Origin: Panagrolaimus kolymaensis | Lineage: Eukaryota; Nematoda; Chromadorea; Rhabditida; Panagrolaimidae | Length of the DNA: 64,000 bases | Reading direction: 5' to 3' | NCBI GenBank assembly: GCA_028622995.1 | Contig: JAJQJQ010000031.1 | Span: forward strand, 1,860,001 to 1,924,000 | Shown: positions 59,050-64,000 of the stretch, in pieces | Layout: each line of letters begins with the position of its first letter | How positions within the stretch are numbered: the stretch's first letter is position 1 | The notes under the pieces: model-generated | Told to the model about the DNA's origin: nothing | Seen by the model: the letters and a program-made list of their open reading frames with translations, nothing else | Database searches by the model: none | Position numbers and translations under genes: made by a program

Positions 59050-62000
59050 AAACATTTTTAATTAGTCAATAATTTTTTTTCTATTCTATTCAATTTTTTT
59101 GCATACAAAAACCTAATATTTTATTTTTTAATTTTAATTTTTATTTTTGTTCCATGACTTCTTTGACTATGTATTTCTTGTATTTGATTTATTTTTATAC
59201 CCTATATTAGCGGGCTACAAAAAAATACCTTCTTCCTTCTTAATTTTTTGATTTTTTTTTTCATATTTTTTTGTGATTTGCACCTTCACACTTTTTATTT
59301 GGTGTAATAATTATTAATATTATTTTTATTATTTATTATATTTATGTTTGAAAGTTAAAAAAATGTATACATGTATTATTTGTCACAAGTATTTTTCTTA
59401 TGTAACTAGTCAAATTATTTTTGTTTCCTTCAATATTTTTTCTTTGTATGTTTGTGTCTTCCCAAATAATTTACTGATTGGAGACTTTATTTTTGCAAAT
59501 ATTATAGCCGTCTTTCTTCGCCATTTGATAATATCCGTCATCTCAAATTTATATTTATTTTTTGATTTTTAAATGTAAAATTTTTTGTTCTCATTGTTTT
59601 TAATTTAGGCGTCGGTTGAAACAATTTTTTTAAAAACGTGACTTAAAAATTATAATATTTTTTTCGGTTGATTTTGCGCCGGTGTTTTTTGTTTTGTATT
59701 CAAAAACTATGTCTTTTTTATTTGTGTAATAATTTTGTGTTGTTTTTGTTGTGTGTAAAAAAAAGAGGTAAAAGTAAATGTGGAGTCTTTTAAATATATT
59801 TGTGACATCCTGATTTTTTATTCAATGTAAAAAAGAAGTAAGCATTCAAAGGCAAAATTTTTTTTTTCAAGAGCTCCTAATTTGTAATTCTTTTTTTTTC
59901 TTTAATTTTTGGTTGGTCATTTTTGGAACCTATGTTAAAATAATAAAATATGTATATATGGTAGCTGCAAAAAAAAAACTAATTACTCCATTACCTACCT
60001 ACCTTTTGATACTATTGTCTTTCGGCCGATTATAACCTTATTTCTATGTTTGATGATTTTTTTCCTGCCTTTCTTTTTTTTTGGTACTTTTTTATAGCCA
60101 TTTTCCATTCTACCCATTTTCTTCTTTCACCGTTTTCATCTTTGATTTTTTTGTCAGTTAAAAAATTTTTAATAAACTAAAATATGCTAATATTTTTCTT
60201 ATTATTTTTTTTTCATGCATTTTTTGGATGTTCAAAAAAATAAATAAAGTTTTAATTTTAAAACATATATAATATTTTTAGTTTTTGTTTTAATTACAAC
60301 AAAACAATTCTATGAAGAAAAAAAAGGTATATAGTCTACAGACCTTGAAATTGTTTAACAAACTAAAAATTAAGAAAGAAAAAAGTTTAATTACTACAAA
60401 GAAAAAATGAAAAAAGAGACAGACACAAATAAGGTAATTAATTTGGCTGTGTTTTATGTTTTTAAATGCAATAAAGTAACTATTCTAAGTTTCGAGATAT
60501 CTTTAACCATGGCACAAAGCTTTTAAAATGTTTACAGTAAAAAGGAAAAAAAATGTATTTTTAGGCAAAATATAAATTTTAGTGCACTCACTTTAGTTAC
60601 TTTCACAGAATAAAATAAAATAAAGTAACCCTTATTAATTCTACTTGTAATAATAATAATGGAAACATTTGTACAAAGGACAAATAGAAAAAAATAAAGA
60701 AAGAACAATAATGAAGAAATTTTTCATTTCACTTTTTTTTATTGCGTCAATTTTGAGGATTACTAATTCATACATTCATTCTTCTTGTAGTTTGGCTTTG
60801 ACACTGACTTATCTATATTAATTTTGTTTTGATTTTCATTTTTCTTTTTCTTTTGTTACTTGGAAGCTTTTTTTTTTGCTGCGACAAGACATTCGTTGTT
60901 CTCTAATTTGGTATTAAAGTTTTTGTAAAATTAACCGATTTTTTGGTATAAAACAATTTTTTTAAAGTTAATTCCTTAAAAAAACGCAGATTTTCATTTT
61001 TTGAGCCCTGCTTTTAATCAGATCAAACTTAAATATATTTTTTGCCAATTTTGAATCTGCTTTTATGCGATAATAACACTTTGTTTAGTTTAAATTTGAA
61101 CGTTCAAAATGCCTGCGTTTTTGTTTTGTTTTTCTTTGTTTGTTTGATATTTACGTATTAGAAATAGTATTGATATACATAAGTGTAATAAGAATGCACA
61201 AACAGAGAGTTCACGCTGTCATCATTCATTCTATTATTTGATTTATGATATTAATGCCACATGTTCGTTATCAGCGGTGAGGAGATGTGTTTTAGTCAAC
61301 AAATAAAAAAAGTAAAGAATTGATTTTGATGAAAGTTTTAAAATAATAAAAAGAAAAAGATGTTACTAATTTATTTTATTTTTTCACTTCTTTAATTTTT
61401 TTTTTATTTGTAATATTTTTAACTATTTTATAACCGAATTTCACCATCACAATTCAACATTTTTTTCTGGTTTTAGCTTTAATTTATTCCATTTTGAAAA
61501 TTCTGGTTTTTGAACTTATCTTTAATACTAATTTATTTCGATTAAATTATCTTGAAAATTAACTTAATTTTAAGAAATTTTTTTGTAACAAAGTTAATAT
61601 ATTTTTCTAAAATTAAACTACCATGTAGTTATACAGAAAATTGTATTAAGTCACAAAAAGTTCACAACCACACATTTTTCATTCACAAAATTGGCCACTT
61701 TAAATAAGTAACTAAAATTCAATTTCTAATTTTATAGGTTATGCTAATGTTAAAGGCATAATAATAGCCATTTATTAAATTTATATTATAAAATTATAGT
61801 AACGCGAAAATAATAAAATTGTTTTTTAACCTCCGCTATAATTTCTATTTTAAGGTTTCCATTCAGGCATATTTAGGGGTAAACTTCCTTAAAATTTTCT
61901 GCTTTTTTCATTTTATTTTAAGAGAAAGAGAAAATGTTCAACAACGACTCTCTTCGTTTTATTTTAGACAGAAGAAGCAAGCAAAAAAAAATAATTTAAA

Positions 62001-63362
62001 AAGCTTCATTTTCTTTTCTTTTTTCGTCTTATTTGTGCCTTCCATCTTTCCATCTTTTTTTCCTCCTCCTTTTAATGTAAAAAGTCTTCTTCCTTTTTTC
62101 CCCTTTTTTCTAGTTGATTTCATTCGCCAAAATAAAAGAAAGAATTGACGACCAAACTGAAGACTGCCTAAGGCTTCCCTCTCCTTTTTTTTCCTGCCAT
62201 TAACAGAAAAGCAACAAGAATCTCTTTTTTTTCCTTTCTTGGCTTTAGCGAATTTAATTTATATATATTTTATTTTTTTCCTGCCTTTTCTTAAATGGAT
62301 GGTATAATTTGTTGTTTTATTTCTTTTTTAGCCCCACTGACTTTATTATATCTTTATTTTTTATTTAAGCTATTTTAAATAAAAATACTTTAAGATTTTT
62401 AAAAGCATATTTATTTTCTTGAAAATTTTAATAACAACTTTTGAATTTAAACTTTGATAAATAAAAAAAAAGAATAAACTTTTCAGTAAAAAAAATTTGC
62501 AATTTTTTTATTTTTTTGTTTGTTTTGTATCATCATTGATAATTAATTATTAAACTTACTTGAATTGACGCCCCGCAATTATCTATAATTTCGTGAAAGC
62601 TAAAAAAAGAAAGATTTAAATTTTAAAAGTTTATTTTAAAGTTTTCATAATTATTTATTTTTAAATGATTTCATTTATTTTTTTGGTCGTTTATCCCAAT
62701 TTTTTTACAAAGTTTATTGTTTCTTCTTTTTTAAATTCTTTTAAAGTTGGGAATTCTCGAATTATGTAAATTTCAATAATAAAGGCTCGCTTTCGATTTT
62801 TTTAATTTTTGTTATTTTCTAATAATCACGGCAGAAGGAAAAATAAACATTAGATTTCAATATTCGCTTTTTTCAGCTTGACTTAACTTGCTTTAGCAAC
62901 ACCAGCGTTACTTTTTACCAACAAAAAAACTGACAAATCCATTCCCTATTTTTTTTTTTTGAAGGATTTTTTGCTACATTTTCTATTTTTCCCTTTTTTA
63001 TTATTATGTTTTAAAAGAAAGTGGCGACACACGAGAAACATATTTATTTTAAAAAAATTCACCACTTTTATCAGAAATTTTTTTATCTTGTTACATTTCT
63101 TTATAGTAATGCTCTTTAATTTAACCGTGCTTTATTTAGAAATTTTGTTTAAGTAACAAAAAAACAACAATAATTTTCCTCTTCAGTGGCCTTAGAAAAC
63201 GTTAATTTGTTAATTAATTAAACTTTTAAATTAGCTTATATTAAAGCCGAAATATTGCCAACATATTATTTTTATTTATTCTTTTATTTTCTCAGAATTT
63301 ACATTTATTATTCAAAAAAATTTCCAATCATTATTGTGTCAAAAATAAAATAAAATATTCTA
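59050..63362. other. 4.3-kb apparently non-coding region
   Basis: Covers the 3' UTR and flank of the zinc-finger gene and the promoter side of the gene at 63.4 kb. Only low-complexity open frames are seen (e.g. 59348-59572, 61819-62148). No RNA gene or repeat array was recognised. Confidence 0.5.
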
Positions 63363-63549
63363 ATGGGATGTGCTCCGAGCAAGCGAAACACCGACGAAAA
63401 GTCGGTTCAAGGTTCAAGAGAATCAAGGGATTTCGAAGCCGAACGAATTGCTGCAATGGTTTTAATGCCAAATCCCCCAGTGGAAGTTACAATAGGAAAT
63501 GGAATTGCGAGGGAACCTGATTTTATGCATACTGTTATTTTTGTGTTTG
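63363..63549 (+). CDS. First exon of a probable N-myristoylated adenylate-kinase-like protein
   Basis: One coding exon of 62 codons plus one base, with a good donor (TTTG|gtaagc). The rest lies beyond 64000. The start MGCAPSK is a textbook myristoylation site with an adjacent Cys for palmitoylation, so the product should sit on membranes. The exon ends HTVIFVFG, which is the first beta strand of a P-loop; the next codon would complete the glycine run GG-x-GSGKGT of adenylate/UMP-CMP kinases. Vertebrate AK1-beta is a known myristoylated precedent. The kinase identity is inferred, since no P-loop lies inside the window. Confidence 0.55.
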
Positions 63550-64000
63550 GTAAGCTTTTATGCATTTTTTAAATTATGCAAATTTTATTTTGATGCCAAT
63601 AGTTTTTTGTTTTACATTTTTTTTATTCCAAAATGACTAAAATTTAGTAACAACAACGCCACTATTTTTGATGATTCTGAAACCTCAAAAAAGCTGCATT
63701 TTTTAAGGCTTCTTGAAGTAAAAATAAAATTGTTTTTCTTTTCTCTCTTTTCATATATACTTTTTTTGTTGAGATATAAGAAAGCTAATGACCTAATTGA
63801 GGAAAAGCAAGCAAAAGTAGTAATAGAAGGGGATATAAAAAAAGGTAGTAGAAAAATGGATGTTTTTGGATAAGAGATGAGGAGAAGCAATTTATAATCC
63901 CTTTTCCATTTTAGCAAATATACAAAGAAAGGTGTCTTATTTTAAGAAATAATAAAAAAAAATATGACGTCAAACAACAGTGTTGAATATCTAAATTAGA
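63550..64000. other. Intron running off the window
   Basis: Starts at the donor of the MGCAPSK exon. No acceptor with a continuing P-loop frame was found before the window ends. A minus-strand open frame at 63612-63917 is low complexity and not called. Confidence 0.5.

Noticed and set aside
59348..59572. 74-codon frame with CIICHKYFSYV resembling a half zinc finger
   Set aside because: Lies in the 3' flank of the C2H2 gene, lacks the His pair and turns into low-complexity hydrophobic sequence; probably chance.

Overview
The window is nuclear DNA of a very AT-rich nematode. Most introns are short (about 45-100 bp) and end in runs such as TTTTTAG. Several starts sit just after a trans-splice-like acceptor. 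Two strongly conserved genes fit a worm: a TAX-4-like cyclic-nucleotide-gated channel and a KIF3B/KLP-11-type kinesin-2. The base composition and the many unfamiliar secreted or zinc-finger proteins would suit a clade IV (tylenchid or panagrolaimid type) nematode, but nothing seen proves a genus. All exon structures were joined by hand from splice signals and reading phase; every complete model sums to a multiple of three.

Layout. 0-0.6 kb: 3' end of an unrecognised gene (+). 1.0-2.5 kb: a CDC50/TMEM30 flippase subunit (-), divergent from the CNG channel at 4.0-7.1 kb (+). 7.7-9.3 kb: a DHHC palmitoyltransferase with two competing last exons. 9.9-11.0 kb: a BTB protein. 11.6-12.0 kb: a tiny cysteine-rich secreted peptide. 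12.3-15.2 kb: a protein with six FLYWCH/WRKY-GCM1-like fingers (-). 15.2-18.1 kb is a debris field: a solo LTR with perfect target-site duplication, a tyrosine-kinase relic and a truncated copy of the BTB gene. 18.2-19.2 kb: a two-helix membrane protein (-). 21.2-26.4 kb: a coiled-coil gene, a 180-bp satellite, two blocks of a 206-bp repeat, a small unknown gene and a second probable solo LTR. 26.6-28.3 kb: an F-box/LRR gene.

31.3-36.6 kb: the kinesin-2 gene, followed 14 bp later by a serine-rich tail-anchored protein. 37.3-48.5 kb is the most unusual part. Two paralogous membrane-anchored double-trypsin proteins, each a dead domain plus an intact one, bracket a secreted ectodomain-only TM9SF-like protein, a double GH18 protein with both active sites destroyed, and a small membrane protein. 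48.5-56.3 kb appears non-coding. 56.3-59.0 kb: an eleven-finger C2H2 factor. 59.0-63.4 kb appears non-coding. 63.4 kb: first exon of a probable myristoylated adenylate-kinase-like protein that runs off the window.

Functionally, the CNG channel and kinesin-2 both belong to sensory cilia, and the kinesin has an X-box-like site 168 bp upstream. The 37-48 kb cluster combines secreted and membrane pseudoenzymes and is the best candidate here for something undescribed.
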